DNA from: Nitrospira defluvii
GTDB lineage: Bacteria > Nitrospirota > Nitrospiria > Nitrospirales > Nitrospiraceae
Reading direction: 5' to 3'
Assembly: GCA_000196815.1 (NCBI GenBank)
Contig: FP929003.1
Span: forward strand, 1,321,001 to 1,385,000
DNA: 64,000 bases
Part shown: one piece after another, positions 1 to 11,412 of the stretch
Position numbering within the stretch: position 1 is the stretch's first letter
Layout: each line of letters starts with the position of its first letter
Notes under the pieces: model-generated
What the model was told of the DNA's origin: nothing
Databases searched by the model: none
Seen by the model: only the letters and a program-made list of their open reading frames with translations
Translations under genes and position numbers: made by a program

Positions 1-2864
<2,864 letters not shown>

Positions 2865-2911
2865 TTAATCGTCCAGTAGTCGTTTTTCAGGTGTTTGGGG
2901 GTCAGACAGAA

Positions 2912-3214
2912 TTAGTTGGTGAAGATGCCGAGGATGTCTTCTTCCTTGAGGATGAGGCACTCTTCGTCTTCGATCCGGAGCTTGCTGCCGGAATACTTGT
3001 CGAACAACACCTGGTCGCCGACCTTGATGTTCTCGACCTTCTTCCCGATGGCCTGCACAATACCCCGCTGCGGCTTTTCCTTCGCAGAGTCAGGGACATA
3101 GATCCCACCGGAGGTCCGTTCCATTTCCTCGGTGTAGGTGACGAACAAACGGTCACCGAGCGGCTGAAAATTCTTTGCAGCTGTGGACTTCTTGTCTTTC
3201 GCTTCCGTAGCCAT
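2912..3214 (-). CDS. groS: 10 kDa co-chaperonin GroES
   Basis: This is the GroEL lid protein, 100 residues. It shows the GroES fold signature (FQPLGDRLFV, then the mobile-loop region TSGGIYVPDSAKEKPQRG) and a C-terminal ILKEEDILGIF. The longest frame begins at a TTG (3220) that almost touches the ribosome-binding site. ATG at 3214 lies seven bases after AGGAGG (3222-3227) and is the supported start. It is the first gene of a groS-groL operon. Confidence 0.97.
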   Translation of the reverse strand: MATEAKDKKSTAAKNFQPLGDRLFVTYTEEMERTSGGIYVPDSAKEKPQRGIVQAIGKKVENIKVGDQVLFDKYSGSKLRIEDEECLILKEEDILGIFTN

Positions 3215-3267
3215 ACCCAATCCTCCTTCTGGTAATGAGCGTCGAGGCCCTAATGTACAGTTGTGTG

Positions 3268-3287
3268 AAAGCTGGTAAATCAGCTTT
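3268..3287 (-). promoter_or_regulatory. Inverted repeat in the groESL leader
   Basis: A perfect 7-bp inverted repeat (AAAGCTG / CAGCTTT, 6-nt loop) lies between the proposed groESL promoter and the groS ribosome-binding site. In the mRNA it would form a small hairpin; as DNA it could be an operator. It does not match CIRCE (TTAGCACTC-N9-GAGTGCTAA), the HrcA target, and no CIRCE is seen in this region. Its role is inferred only. Confidence 0.4.
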
Positions 3288-3328
3288 GACGTGTTACCGC
3301 AAGGGCTACCTGCAGTAAACCCGAGACA

Positions 3329-3356
3329 TAGATAGCGCTAGCAAGAGGCAAGTCAA
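3329..3356 (-). promoter_or_regulatory. Possible groESL promoter
   Basis: Reading leftward, TTGACT (3356-3351) and TATCTA (3334-3329) are separated by 16 bp. The -35 fits sigma-70 well and the -10 poorly. No sigma-32 pattern (CTTGAA...CCCCAT) is visible, although an rpoH-type gene lies nearby. Confidence 0.35.
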
Positions 3357-3526
3357 TGGATGGATGATAAAATTATTCTACGGTGAGATGCAATGGGATA
3401 ATAGCCCCTAAGATATTGATTCTCTAGAGCCTGCTTTCTGAGTCTTTCCTTCTATATTTCGCAAATGCTCGCCTCAAGGTTGCGCCAAGGGCTCAGGTCG
3501 GAGTCAGAGGGAAGGCGAAATCCTGA
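3357..3526. other. Intergenic region between groS and the DMFase-like gene
   Basis: An AT-richer stretch of about 170 bp between the groESL promoter and the 3' end of the gene at 3527. I see no ORF, no convincing terminator (no GC stem followed by a T run) and no repeat shared with other parts of the window. Confidence 0.5.
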
Positions 3527-5098
3527 TTACTGGGCAGGCGAGAGGGTCTTACGGGCCAGCAGCTCCAGGATATGGCGGGTGATCTGTTGGGCGGCCTCAC
3601 TGGTACGGGCCGTTCGTAGCGCCGGCACATTGTAATCGTCCAGGCCCCAACTCCACTGGATGGTTCCTGACGCAAACACGGGAGATCCGCTCGGAGTTTG
3701 GTAGAGGGTCATATCGCCATACACGATCTGTCCATCCCGTAGGTAGGGAGAATGGGCAAGGATCACCAAACCGGCCGGCCCGTCGGGGAACGCCCGGTCG
3801 ATCTCGTATCCCAGCAGGCCGGGCAGGCGATGGTCAGGCGGCAAAGGGATGCCACTGAACAGCGGATGAGCGGGACGGGTGATGACCAGATCTCCGTCCA
3901 CCGGAACGGTCTCGAACATCACGCCGATTAGCTGGTGTTCGGGTCGGTTCAGTGGCTGATCGCGCCATTGAACGGTGATCAGGTGGTCGTTGGACGGATC
4001 GCCATCCAGGGCATAGGGATCCTCCGCCAGAGCCACCTCCTTATATGACACCATGGTTCGGTTCGGTTCGCCTGTGATTGGGCTGGGTTCGAGCCGGATT
4101 TGCCAGTAACAGGTATTGGCAGAAAAGAAGCCGAGTCCCAGGCCCTGGTCGCGGGCCCCCTCCACATGGCGTCGCATTTCATCGGACCAGTATTCATCGT
4201 GGCCGACCGACAGCCAGGCCCTGTGGCCCTTCCAGAAATCTGATCGGCTGTGGGTGTCGATATCGGTGCTGTAGGTGACGTCGTAGCCATTGCGCTCCAG
4301 CCAACGGACCATGTTGTATTCCCACCCGGCGGTCGAGAGAGAGCGGGTCGGGTGGATCGACATGGCGGTCAGGAACTCTCCGGCACCTACGCCGCTGCCG
4401 CCTTGAGGATGTTGGCTTCGGCCATAGGGACGGTTGAACGAGACTTTCCGTGCCCAGCGTTCTTCGCGGCTGTTCGATGGATAGGTCGATTTGCCGCCCC
4501 AGTTGTTATAGGCCTGGAAGGTTGTGACGCTGGACTGAAACAGAAAGTCGGCCGGCCGGTCGTCTTCCCTGACGACGAAGATAATGTAGCTTTGTTTGCC
4601 GCTGGTTGCGCCGGTCAACTTGGCGAGGTAGATGCCGCTCAGCCATTCACCGGGGTCGTCCGTTGCCGTGTTCAGCGTGTACGACACCTGCCAATCGCAT
4701 TCGATCAGTCCGGTCACCGGGTCTGCCGACGGCATCGGCTGCCGCACCCCCGGCAGCGAAATGCCGCCTTGGACCAACCGGGCTCCGGCGCCAGCATACC
4801 AACCCATCCGATAGATGGCGACGGTGATACGTGGGTCGGTGCTATGGATGTGGAAGTGGAGCTTGTCCCCGCGCTGGATGCTGGTGGCGGAGGCATACCC
4901 TTCGACCTCATGGTCGGCCGGGTCGGTGAGGATCCAGTCGGTACCGCCCGGTCGGGCATTTTCCCGGGTAATGGGAGAGTCGGCGAGTGAGCGGACGGGT
5001 GAAACGATTTCGCCGACCGCCGCCAGTAGGAAGCCGGCGATGGCGATCCTGAAGAAGGTCGCCGTCCTACATCCGAAGGCGGTCAAAGTCTTTGACAT
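3527..5098 (-). CDS. Secreted N,N-dimethylformamidase large-subunit-like protein
   Basis: A 523-residue protein with an N-terminal hydrophobic signal (FFRIAIAGFLLAAVG, cleavage likely near SLAD). The body resembles the domain named after the large subunit of N,N-dimethylformamidase: GWYAGAGARLV, FQAYNNWGGKSTY, the YDVTYSTDID stretch, and SVGHDEYWSDEMR followed by GLGFFSANTCYWQIR. Most bacterial members have unknown substrates, so amidase activity is not established. It overlaps the 3' end of the rpoH-type gene by 32 bp, which suggests co-transcription. ATG at 5098 has a purine stretch that touches it directly, so a slightly later start is possible. Confidence 0.7.
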   Translation of the reverse strand: MSKTLTAFGCRTATFFRIAIAGFLLAAVGEIVSPVRSLADSPITRENARPGGTDWILTDPADHEVEGYASATSIQRGDKLHFHIHSTDPRITVAIYRMGWYAGAGARLVQGGISLPGVRQPMPSADPVTGLIECDWQVSYTLNTATDDPGEWLSGIYLAKLTGATSGKQSYIIFVVREDDRPADFLFQSSVTTFQAYNNWGGKSTYPSNSREERWARKVSFNRPYGRSQHPQGGSGVGAGEFLTAMSIHPTRSLSTAGWEYNMVRWLERNGYDVTYSTDIDTHSRSDFWKGHRAWLSVGHDEYWSDEMRRHVEGARDQGLGLGFFSANTCYWQIRLEPSPITGEPNRTMVSYKEVALAEDPYALDGDPSNDHLITVQWRDQPLNRPEHQLIGVMFETVPVDGDLVITRPAHPLFSGIPLPPDHRLPGLLGYEIDRAFPDGPAGLVILAHSPYLRDGQIVYGDMTLYQTPSGSPVFASGTIQWSWGLDDYNVPALRTARTSEAAQQITRHILELLARKTLSPAQ

Positions 5099-6089
5099 CC
5101 TTCTTGATGTAGTCGCGGAGGCGTTTAATGATCCGCGCCTCCAACTGCCTGGTGCGTTCCTTGGTGATGCCGTATTTGGCGCCCATGTCCTCCAGGGTCA
5201 ACGGTGTTTCGGAAAGGATGCGGTTGCGCAGGATGTCTTCTTCCCGCTCATCAAGGGTCTTCGTGAATTCGGCCAGCTTCCGGCGGAATAGCGCCTTGAG
5301 TTGGGTATCGGCCAGTCGTTCGTCCGCCGGCTGCTCATGCGCAGGCAGGATATCCATGAGCGTTCCATCGTTCTCCTGGCCGATGGGCTGATCGAGTGAC
5401 AGTTCCCAGCTGCCGAGCCGCTGATCCATCTCGATGACATCGCGTTCGCGCACGTTGAGGCGATCCGCCAGGAGTTTGCTGTCCGGCGCGAAGCCTTCCC
5501 GTTCGAGCTTGGCCTTTTCCTTCTTCAGATTGTAGAAGAGCTTGCGCTGGTCCTGGGTCGTGCCGACTTTGATCAATCGGTAGGTATTCAGCAGGTACCG
5601 GAGAATGTAGGCCCTCGCCCACCAGGCCGCGTAGGCATAAAAGCGGACGTTCTTCGTGGGGTCGAATTTTTTGATCGCCTGGAGCAGGCCGACGTTGCCT
5701 TCCTGAATCAAATCCATGTGGTCGGCGCCGGTATGGAGGTACTCCGACGCAATGGAGACGGAGACCCGCAGGTTGGCGAGGATGAGCTTCATGGCCGCAT
5801 CGCGGCTACCCCGGAGCTGGTATTCCTCGAAGAGCCGGAGTTCTTCTTCTTTGCTCAGGTAGGGATAACGACGGATTTCTGTCAGGTATTGCTGGAGCGT
5901 GGTGACCGGGACCAGGGAGGTTGAGAGCGGGGCCTCCTGCGGTTCCTTCGACGGCTGGTGGTCGGCGGCCTCATGTTCCTCCGTGACCTCTTCGTCCGTC
6001 GGCTCAAGGGCCTCGGGTTCGATGGCGTCGGCGTCTTCGTCCAAGTCTGCGTGAGAATCCGAGTCGTGCGTCTGTTTGCGCTGTGTCAT
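5067..6089 (-). CDS. rpoH: RNA polymerase sigma factor, RpoH (sigma-32) type
   Basis: A 340-residue sigma-70-family factor. After an acidic, disordered N-terminal stretch of about 60 residues come region 1.2 (LQQYLTEIRRYPYLSKEEE), region 2 (DLIQEGNVGLLQAIKKFDP, then FYAYAAWWARAYILRYL) and region 4.2 (GITKERTRQLEARIIKRLR). The motif TTQDQRKLFYNLKKEK matches the RpoH box that separates heat-shock sigma factors from RpoD and RpoS. It probably directs heat-shock or envelope-stress genes, and groESL lies just downstream. The acidic extension makes it longer than the roughly 285-residue enterobacterial RpoH. No good Shine-Dalgarno precedes the ATG. Confidence 0.88.
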   Translation of the reverse strand: MTQRKQTHDSDSHADLDEDADAIEPEALEPTDEEVTEEHEAADHQPSKEPQEAPLSTSLVPVTTLQQYLTEIRRYPYLSKEEELRLFEEYQLRGSRDAAMKLILANLRVSVSIASEYLHTGADHMDLIQEGNVGLLQAIKKFDPTKNVRFYAYAAWWARAYILRYLLNTYRLIKVGTTQDQRKLFYNLKKEKAKLEREGFAPDSKLLADRLNVRERDVIEMDQRLGSWELSLDQPIGQENDGTLMDILPAHEQPADERLADTQLKALFRRKLAEFTKTLDEREEDILRNRILSETPLTLEDMGAKYGITKERTRQLEARIIKRLRDYIKKDVKDFDRLRM

Positions 6090-6151
6090 AGGGGTCGAAA
6101 CTGTGGGCCGCCAGCCAGGACGCTCATCATGAATCGTCCGGGCAGGGGTTG

Positions 6152-6179
6152 ACTATACCAGATGTCGGGTGTCAGGCAA
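6152..6179 (-). promoter_or_regulatory. Candidate rpoH promoter
   Basis: Reading leftward, TTGCCT (6179-6174), a 16-bp spacer and TATAGT (6157-6152), about 60 bp upstream of the rpoH-type ATG. This is a reasonable sigma-70 promoter in the divergent rpoH/narK region. Confidence 0.45.
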
Positions 6180-6211
6180 CAACGTGATAGGCCGGCTTGT
6201 CCGCGCGTCCC

Positions 6212-6241
6212 TTGCGTCTCTGAAATCGCGCCTCGTATAGT
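6212..6241 (+). promoter_or_regulatory. Candidate narK promoter
   Basis: TTGCGT (6212-6217), an 18-bp spacer and TATAGT (6236-6241), about 50 bp before the transporter start. The -10 matches consensus at 5 of 6 positions. It is back to back with the rpoH promoter. Confidence 0.45.
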
Positions 6242-6294
6242 GCGGGAATGATGCTGAAAAACTACACGGATGGCATGGACGCAGCCGGCGCGGA

Positions 6295-7536
6295 ATGAAG
6301 TCGTTGATGAGTCTCAACACGTTGGGGGTCGCCTTGCGCAGCGGGCATTGGCCGACCCTGGCCGGGGCCTGGGTGCATCTCACCGTGAGTTTCATGGTGT
6401 GGCTGTTGTTCGGAGCCTTGGCCGTGGCGATCGGGCAGGAGCTCGGGTTGAGCGCGACCCAACAGAGTGTGTTGGTGGCGCTGCCGTTGCTGGGCGGCGC
6501 GGTGCTGCGAATTGCCGCCGGCTGGGCCTGTGATTGGTATGGGACGAAGCGGACCGGTCTGCTGGTGCTGGGCGTTCAACTGCTCGCGGTCATCTGGGCG
6601 GTGTTCGGGGGGAGAAGTTATGCGGAGCTCCTTGGCATTGCGCTCCTGCTGGGTGCCGGAGGGGCGAGTTTTGCGGTGGCGATGCCGGTGGCCAGCCGGG
6701 CCTATCCCGCGACCCATCAAGGTCTGGTGTTGGGCCTGGTGGCCTCGGGAAATATCGGAACCGTGTTGGTGCTGCTGCTCGCGCCGCGATGGGAAACGGC
6801 ACTCGGGTGGCACTGGGCCTGCGGAATCATGGCCATCCCCATTCTGATCGCGATCGGTCTCTTTACTACTGTGGTGCAGAGCGAGCCGATCGTGCGGGCG
6901 GAAGGAGAGGGAGCCTGGTGGCAGGCGGCCTGGGCGATGGCGCGGGTGCCGTCGGTCTATTGGCTCTGTATGATTTACGGCGTCACGTTCGGTGGATTCG
7001 TCGGGCTGACGAGTTTTCTCCCGGTATTGTTGCACGATCAGTATGGGAGCGATCCGATCGTCGGTGGTTCCATTGCCGCGCTCTGCGGGTTCACGGGAAG
7101 TCTGATTCGTCCGGTCGGCGGATATGTAGCGGATCGATGGGGCGGGCTGCCGGTGCTGGTCGGGGTGTTTGTTGCACTCGCTTCGATGACGGTGCTGGCG
7201 GGGTCGCTTCCGGCGTTGCCCTGGGCCGTAGGGTTGCTGGTGGCGACGATTGCCGTGATGGGGTTCGGGAACGGGGTGATTTTTCAAATCGTCTCCGAGT
7301 GGTTTCCAAAGGACATCGGTCTGGCCTCCGGCCTGGTGGGCGCGGCCGGCGGGATCGGCGGGTTCCTGGTGCCCATCGGGTTCGGATTGCTGCGGGAAAG
7401 TACGGGCACCTTCCTGTTCGGATTCGTGGGATTGGCGGTCGTGAGTGCCGCCGCGGCGATGACGGTGGCTCCGGCCCTGCGGTGGCGTCCGCAGGCCGTC
7501 GTGCCGGCCCCGAGCCCCGGTAGTTTTTCCCGTTGA
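6295..7536 (+). CDS. narK: NarK-family nitrate/nitrite transporter (MFS)
   Basis: A 413-residue inner-membrane protein of the major facilitator superfamily with about 12 hydrophobic helices. Both glycine-rich nitrate signatures are present: GAGGASFAVAMPVASRAYP followed by QGLVLGLVASGNIG, and GFGNGVIFQIVSEWFP followed by GLASGLVGAAGGIGGFLVP. A loop motif DWYGTKR also fits MFS. NarK proteins import nitrate or nitrite or exchange them, which suits a nitrite oxidiser taking up nitrite or exporting nitrate. It is a single gene facing away from rpoH. The start has no clear Shine-Dalgarno, and ATG at 6307 is an alternative. Confidence 0.9.
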   Translation: MKSLMSLNTLGVALRSGHWPTLAGAWVHLTVSFMVWLLFGALAVAIGQELGLSATQQSVLVALPLLGGAVLRIAAGWACDWYGTKRTGLLVLGVQLLAVIWAVFGGRSYAELLGIALLLGAGGASFAVAMPVASRAYPATHQGLVLGLVASGNIGTVLVLLLAPRWETALGWHWACGIMAIPILIAIGLFTTVVQSEPIVRAEGEGAWWQAAWAMARVPSVYWLCMIYGVTFGGFVGLTSFLPVLLHDQYGSDPIVGGSIAALCGFTGSLIRPVGGYVADRWGGLPVLVGVFVALASMTVLAGSLPALPWAVGLLVATIAVMGFGNGVIFQIVSEWFPKDIGLASGLVGAAGGIGGFLVPIGFGLLRESTGTFLFGFVGLAVVSAAAAMTVAPALRWRPQAVVPAPSPGSFSR

Positions 7537-7601
7537 CAGGGGTGGTTTGAAAAGAGTTAGCTGGGCCACCGAAGCAGGCCGGCCTGCACAATCGAGGGAC
7601 T

Positions 7602-8810
7602 ATGGCGACACCGTTTAATTCGATCGAAGACGCGATTAAAGATATCAAGAAGGGGAAGTTCATCATCCTCGTCGATGACGAAGATCGCGAAAACGAGGGC
7701 GATCTCGTGATGGCGGCCGGCAAGGTGACGCCACATGCCGTGAATTTCATGGCCAAACATGCGCGTGGCCTCATCTGTCTGGCGCTGACCCCGGAACGCG
7801 TCGAGGAATTACAACTGACCCCGCAGGCGGCGGAGAACACGGCCACCTTCGGCACCGCGTTCACGGTCTCCATCGACGCGCGCAAAGGAATCACCACCGG
7901 GATTTCGGCGGCCGATCGTGCCACGACCATTCATGTCGCGATCGATCCCCGTTCGACTCCGGCCGACCTTGCGCGCCCCGGCCACATTTTTCCCCTCAAG
8001 TCACAAGTCGGCGGGGTACTTCGACGCGCGGGGCAGACGGAAGGGTCGGTTGACCTGGCACGATTGGCCGGACTCTACCCGGCCGGCGTCATCTGCGAGA
8101 TCATGAACGAAGACGGCACGATGGCCCGAGTGCCGGAATTGAACAAGTTTGCCAAACGGCACAAGTTGAAAATGGTCACGATCAAGGCGTTGATCGAGTA
8201 CCGCATGCATCGTGAGACGTTCGTGCGGCGAGCCGCCAGCGCCTTATTGCCTACCACCTTCGGCGATTTTGAAGCGATCGCGTTCGAGAACGATATCGAC
8301 GGCGCGACCCACATTGCGCTGGTAAAGGGCCGGGTGGATGCCGAGACGCCGATGCTGGTCCGGGTCCATTCCGGTTGTCTGACGGCGGATGTGCTGGGAT
8401 CGTTGCGGTGCGACTGTCGTGAGCAACTCCATCGGGCGATGGAGATCATTCAGAAGGACGGTCGAGGTGTGTTGCTCTACCTCAATCAAGAGGGGCGCGG
8501 GATCGGCCTGCTGAATAAGATTCGTGCCTATGGTCTGCAGGATTCCGGCAGCGATACCGTTGAAGCGAATCTGCAGCTCGGTTTCAAGGCCGATCTGCGG
8601 GACTATGGAGTCGGCGCGCAGATCCTCGTGCAGCTCGGGCTGCATCGAATCCGCCTGATTACGAACAATCCGCGCAAGATTGTCGGCATTGAGGGCTACG
8701 GCCTGAAGGTGGTCGAACGGGTGCCGATCGAGATCGCTCCCCGCGCCGACAACGAAAAATATCTCCGCACCAAAAAGGCCAAGCTCGGCCACCTTTTGAA
8801 GAAGGTCTAG
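7602..8810 (+). CDS. ribBA: Bifunctional DHBP synthase / GTP cyclohydrolase II RibBA
   Basis: A 402-residue riboflavin-pathway enzyme. The N-terminal half makes 3,4-dihydroxy-2-butanone 4-phosphate ([16 protein letters not shown] acidic motif, then RPGHIFPL). The C-terminal half is GTP cyclohydrolase II, with zinc cysteines in [19 protein letters not shown] and the catalytic stretch [10 protein letters not shown]. It feeds both branches of riboflavin synthesis and is followed by ribH. The start ATG follows GAGGGA. No FMN riboswitch is visible in the 65-bp leader. Confidence 0.97.
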   Translation: MATPFNSIEDAIKDIKKGKFIILVDDEDRENEGDLVMAAGKVTPHAVNFMAKHARGLICLALTPERVEELQLTPQAAENTATFGTAFTVSIDARKGITTGISAADRATTIHVAIDPRSTPADLARPGHIFPLKSQVGGVLRRAGQTEGSVDLARLAGLYPAGVICEIMNEDGTMARVPELNKFAKRHKLKMVTIKALIEYRMHRETFVRRAASALLPTTFGDFEAIAFENDIDGATHIALVKGRVDAETPMLVRVHSGCLTADVLGSLRCDCREQLHRAMEIIQKDGRGVLLYLNQEGRGIGLLNKIRAYGLQDSGSDTVEANLQLGFKADLRDYGVGAQILVQLGLHRIRLITNNPRKIVGIEGYGLKVVERVPIEIAPRADNEKYLRTKKAKLGHLLKKV

Positions 8811-8971
8811 CGTCGCGCGCCGCTCTCGATCCTGAGTCATCCTCGTGGGGGAAAGATGCGTGCGCCGACGGCCTGAAACGTGTAGCCATTTGAGGGCGTT
8901 TCCAGGTATGATCCCCCTCTTTCTTCGGCACACACACAGTCCATGAGACGTCTGATTCGTTATCTCATCCC

Positions 8972-9514
8972 ATGAAGCTTCGTAAAGGTTCGCAGGACGC
9001 AACGGGGCTAACCTTCGGCATCGTGGCGAGCAAATTTAATAAGTTTGTCACCAGCCGGTTGTTGACGGAGTGCGTGAAGGCGCTGACGAAGGCCGGCGTG
9101 ACGGACGAGGCGATCGAGGTGGTGCGGGTGCCGGGCGCGTTTGAAATTCCCCTTGTGGCCCGCCAGCTTGCTCGATCCGGCCGATTCGATGCGGTCATCT
9201 GTCTCGGCGCCGTGATCCGAGGTGATACGCCGCATTTTGAGTACATCAGCACCGAAGTCAGTCGTGGGATTCTGCAAGCGTCGATGGAGTCGAATATCCC
9301 CGTCATTTTCGGCGTCCTCACCACCGAAACCGTGGCGCAGGCCATTGAGCGCGCCGACCCCGAAAAGTTGAATCGCGGCGCCGATGCGGCGAAAACGGCG
9401 ATCGAAATGGTCAATGTGATGCGACTGCTGAAAAAGGAAGGAAGCGGGGACGCGCCGCAGCCGGCCCCCCAGCCACGACGAGCCGGGCGATCGGCAGCGA
9501 GGCCGAAACGCTGA
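8972..9514 (+). CDS. ribH: 6,7-dimethyl-8-ribityllumazine synthase
   Basis: A 180-residue lumazine synthase that condenses the RibB and RibA/D/G products in riboflavin synthesis. Family motifs: [17 protein letters not shown], the substrate loop [12 protein letters not shown], and [16 protein letters not shown] with the catalytic His. A basic, proline-rich C-terminal tail ([15 protein letters not shown]) goes beyond the usual length of about 155. It lies 161 bp after ribBA and 13 bp before nusB, a ribH-nusB pairing common in bacteria. Confidence 0.96.
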   Translation: MKLRKGSQDATGLTFGIVASKFNKFVTSRLLTECVKALTKAGVTDEAIEVVRVPGAFEIPLVARQLARSGRFDAVICLGAVIRGDTPHFEYISTEVSRGILQASMESNIPVIFGVLTTETVAQAIERADPEKLNRGADAAKTAIEMVNVMRLLKKEGSGDAPQPAPQPRRAGRSAARPKR

Positions 9515-9527
9515 CCGGCGTTGCACT

Positions 9528-10001
9528 ATGGCCTCTCGACATCAAGCCCGCGAACGGGCGGTACAGATTCTCTTTCAATACGACATCCATGGTCAGGCGG
9601 GCCCCTGGCTCGACGATTTCTGGATTCAGTATCCCTTGGCCGAAGAATTGCGGGTGTTCGCGGAGCGATTGGTCGCCGGCGTCCGAGCCAACAAGAAGGA
9701 ACTGGATGCGTTGATCGGCACGTATGCGACCAATTGGAAGGTCAGCCGGATGCCGATCATCGACCGCAATATTCTCCGCATGGGGTGTTTTGAATTGCTG
9801 CATGTGCCGGAGGTGCCGGCCAAGGTCACGCTGAATGAAGCGATCGAGCTGGCCAAGAGTTTCGGCGATGAGGAGGCTTCCAAGTTCGTGAACGGCATTC
9901 TCGACAAGCTGCTCGGGTCGGATGCACGGTTGGAACGGAAGCGTGCCTTTCCCGAATTGCCGGTGGTGGGCAGCGACAGCAGCGTGAAGGGTGATGCGTG
10001 A
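9528..10001 (+). CDS. nusB: Transcription antitermination factor NusB
   Basis: A 157-residue RNA-binding NusB. It starts [18 protein letters not shown], and the C-terminal part has the conserved [44 protein letters not shown]. It works with NusE at boxA RNA to prevent early termination in rRNA operons; a boxA-like site lies at 63545. The stop codon lies inside the left arm of the inverted-repeat element that follows. Confidence 0.96.
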   Translation: MASRHQARERAVQILFQYDIHGQAGPWLDDFWIQYPLAEELRVFAERLVAGVRANKKELDALIGTYATNWKVSRMPIIDRNILRMGCFELLHVPEVPAKVTLNEAIELAKSFGDEEASKFVNGILDKLLGSDARLERKRAFPELPVVGSDSSVKGDA

Positions 10002-10056
10002 AGCGTATCTCGCGGGGCGCCCCCCTCGGCTTTCCTGAACAAACGACGCTTCACGA
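9996..10056. repeat. Intergenic inverted-repeat element, copy 1
   Basis: Arms CGTGAAGCGT (9997-10006) and ACGCTTCACG (10046-10055) form a perfect 10-bp stem. The left arm overlaps the nusB stop codon. The core GAAGCGTATCTCGC and the right side ACGACGCTTCACG recur beside guaA (44807-44858) and, in reverse orientation, at 46431-46496. It looks like a small REP or MITE-like element that may also act as an mRNA stem between nusB and purB. Confidence 0.65.
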
Positions 10057-10077
10057 GCGACGACTAACGAGGAAGAG

Positions 10078-11412
10078 ATGATTGACCGATACACCCGTCC
10101 GCAGATGAGTGCCATCTGGGACCTTCAACATAAATATGAAATCTGGCTGGAAGTGGAGTTGCAGGCCTGCGCTGCGTTCGAGCGTGGCGGACAGATCCCT
10201 CGCGGGACCAGCGCCCGGATTCGCAAGAAAGCCAAGATCGATGTGGCGCGCATTGCCGACATTGAAAAGGTCACAAAGCACGATGTGATCGCCTTCCTCG
10301 AATCACTGATGGATTCCGTCGGACCTGAACACCGGTTCCTCCATATGGGACTCACCTCCTCTGACATCGTCGACACGTCGCTGGCGGTGCAGATGACCGA
10401 AGCGCTCGACCTGATTCTCGAGGATCTCGACGAGCTGATCGCGGTGCTGAAGAAGCGGGCGATCGAGCATCGCCATACGGTGATGGTGGGGCGGTCGCAC
10501 GGTATTCATGGCGAGCCGGTGTCGTTCGGGTTCAAGCTAGCGATTTGGTATGAGGAGGCCTGCCGGCACCGGACACGCCTTGAAGCGGCCCGCAAGGATA
10601 TCGCCGTCGGCAAGCTTTCGGGCGCGATGGGCACCTTTGCGCATCAAGGCCCCGAAATTGAAGAGTATGTCTGCGCCAAGATGGGGCTCGCGTCGGATCC
10701 GGTGTCCAACCAGATCGTACAGCGTGACCGGCATGCGGCCTATGCCTCGGCGCTTGCGCTGCTGGCGGCGACCATTGAAAAAATCGCCACCGAAATTCGT
10801 CATCTGCAGCGCACGGAGGTGCTGGAGGCGGAAGAATATTTCTCCGTCGGACAGAAGGGCTCATCGGCGATGCCACACAAGCGCAACCCGATTGCGTCGG
10901 AAAACCTGTGCGGCCTGGCGCGTCTGGTACGCGGCAATAGCCTGGCCGCGTTGGAGAATGTGGCGCTGTGGCATGAGCGCGATATCAGCCACTCTTCGGT
11001 GGAGCGGGTGATCATGCCGGACAGCACCATTCTAGTTGATTACATGTTGGCCCGCGTGACCGACCTGGTGAAGAATCTGATCGTGTATCCCGAGCGAATG
11101 CAACGCAACCTCGATCTGACCGGAGGTCTGGTCTACTCGCAGCGGCTGCTGCTGGCCTTGATCGATAAGGGTGCCCAGCGCAAAGAGTCGTACGAAGCGG
11201 TTCAGCGCAATGCGATGACGGCTTGGAAAGGCGGGGTCGGGTTTCAGGAGCTGGTCGGTCGCGATCCGTTCATCACGACCCACTTGAAACCGCACGAAAT
11301 CACCGCCTGTTTCGATCCGGCCTACTACCTGCGGCATCTGGACCAAGTCTTCCGCCGGGTGTTCGGATCGAGTGGCGCTTCATCGGCAAAGCGACGGAGG
11401 TCACGGGCATGA
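10078..11412 (+). CDS. purB: Adenylosuccinate lyase
   Basis: A 444-residue lyase that releases fumarate from SAICAR and from adenylosuccinate, steps in IMP and AMP synthesis. The superfamily signature GSSAMPHKRNPIASENL carries the catalytic serine loop. Other family segments are HMGLTSSDIVDTSLA and GRSHGIHGEPVSFG. GAGGAAGAG precedes the ATG. It is the first gene of the purine cluster and overlaps the chlorite dismutase start by ATGA. Confidence 0.97.
   Translation: MIDRYTRPQMSAIWDLQHKYEIWLEVELQACAAFERGGQIPRGTSARIRKKAKIDVARIADIEKVTKHDVIAFLESLMDSVGPEHRFLHMGLTSSDIVDTSLAVQMTEALDLILEDLDELIAVLKKRAIEHRHTVMVGRSHGIHGEPVSFGFKLAIWYEEACRHRTRLEAARKDIAVGKLSGAMGTFAHQGPEIEEYVCAKMGLASDPVSNQIVQRDRHAAYASALALLAATIEKIATEIRHLQRTEVLEAEEYFSVGQKGSSAMPHKRNPIASENLCGLARLVRGNSLAALENVALWHERDISHSSVERVIMPDSTILVDYMLARVTDLVKNLIVYPERMQRNLDLTGGLVYSQRLLLALIDKGAQRKESYEAVQRNAMTAWKGGVGFQELVGRDPFITTHLKPHEITACFDPAYYLRHLDQVFRRVFGSSGASSAKRRRSRA

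Noticed and set aside
3215..3360. CIRCE operator before groES
   Set aside because: No TTAGCACTC-N9-GAGTGCTAA or close variant is present.
6262..7569. 435-codon open frame opposite narK
   Set aside because: Low-complexity His/Arg/Gln/Pro translation typical of an antisense shadow of a GC-rich membrane-protein gene.
7537..7601. FMN riboswitch before ribBA
   Set aside because: The 65-bp leader is too short and lacks the conserved RFN segments.
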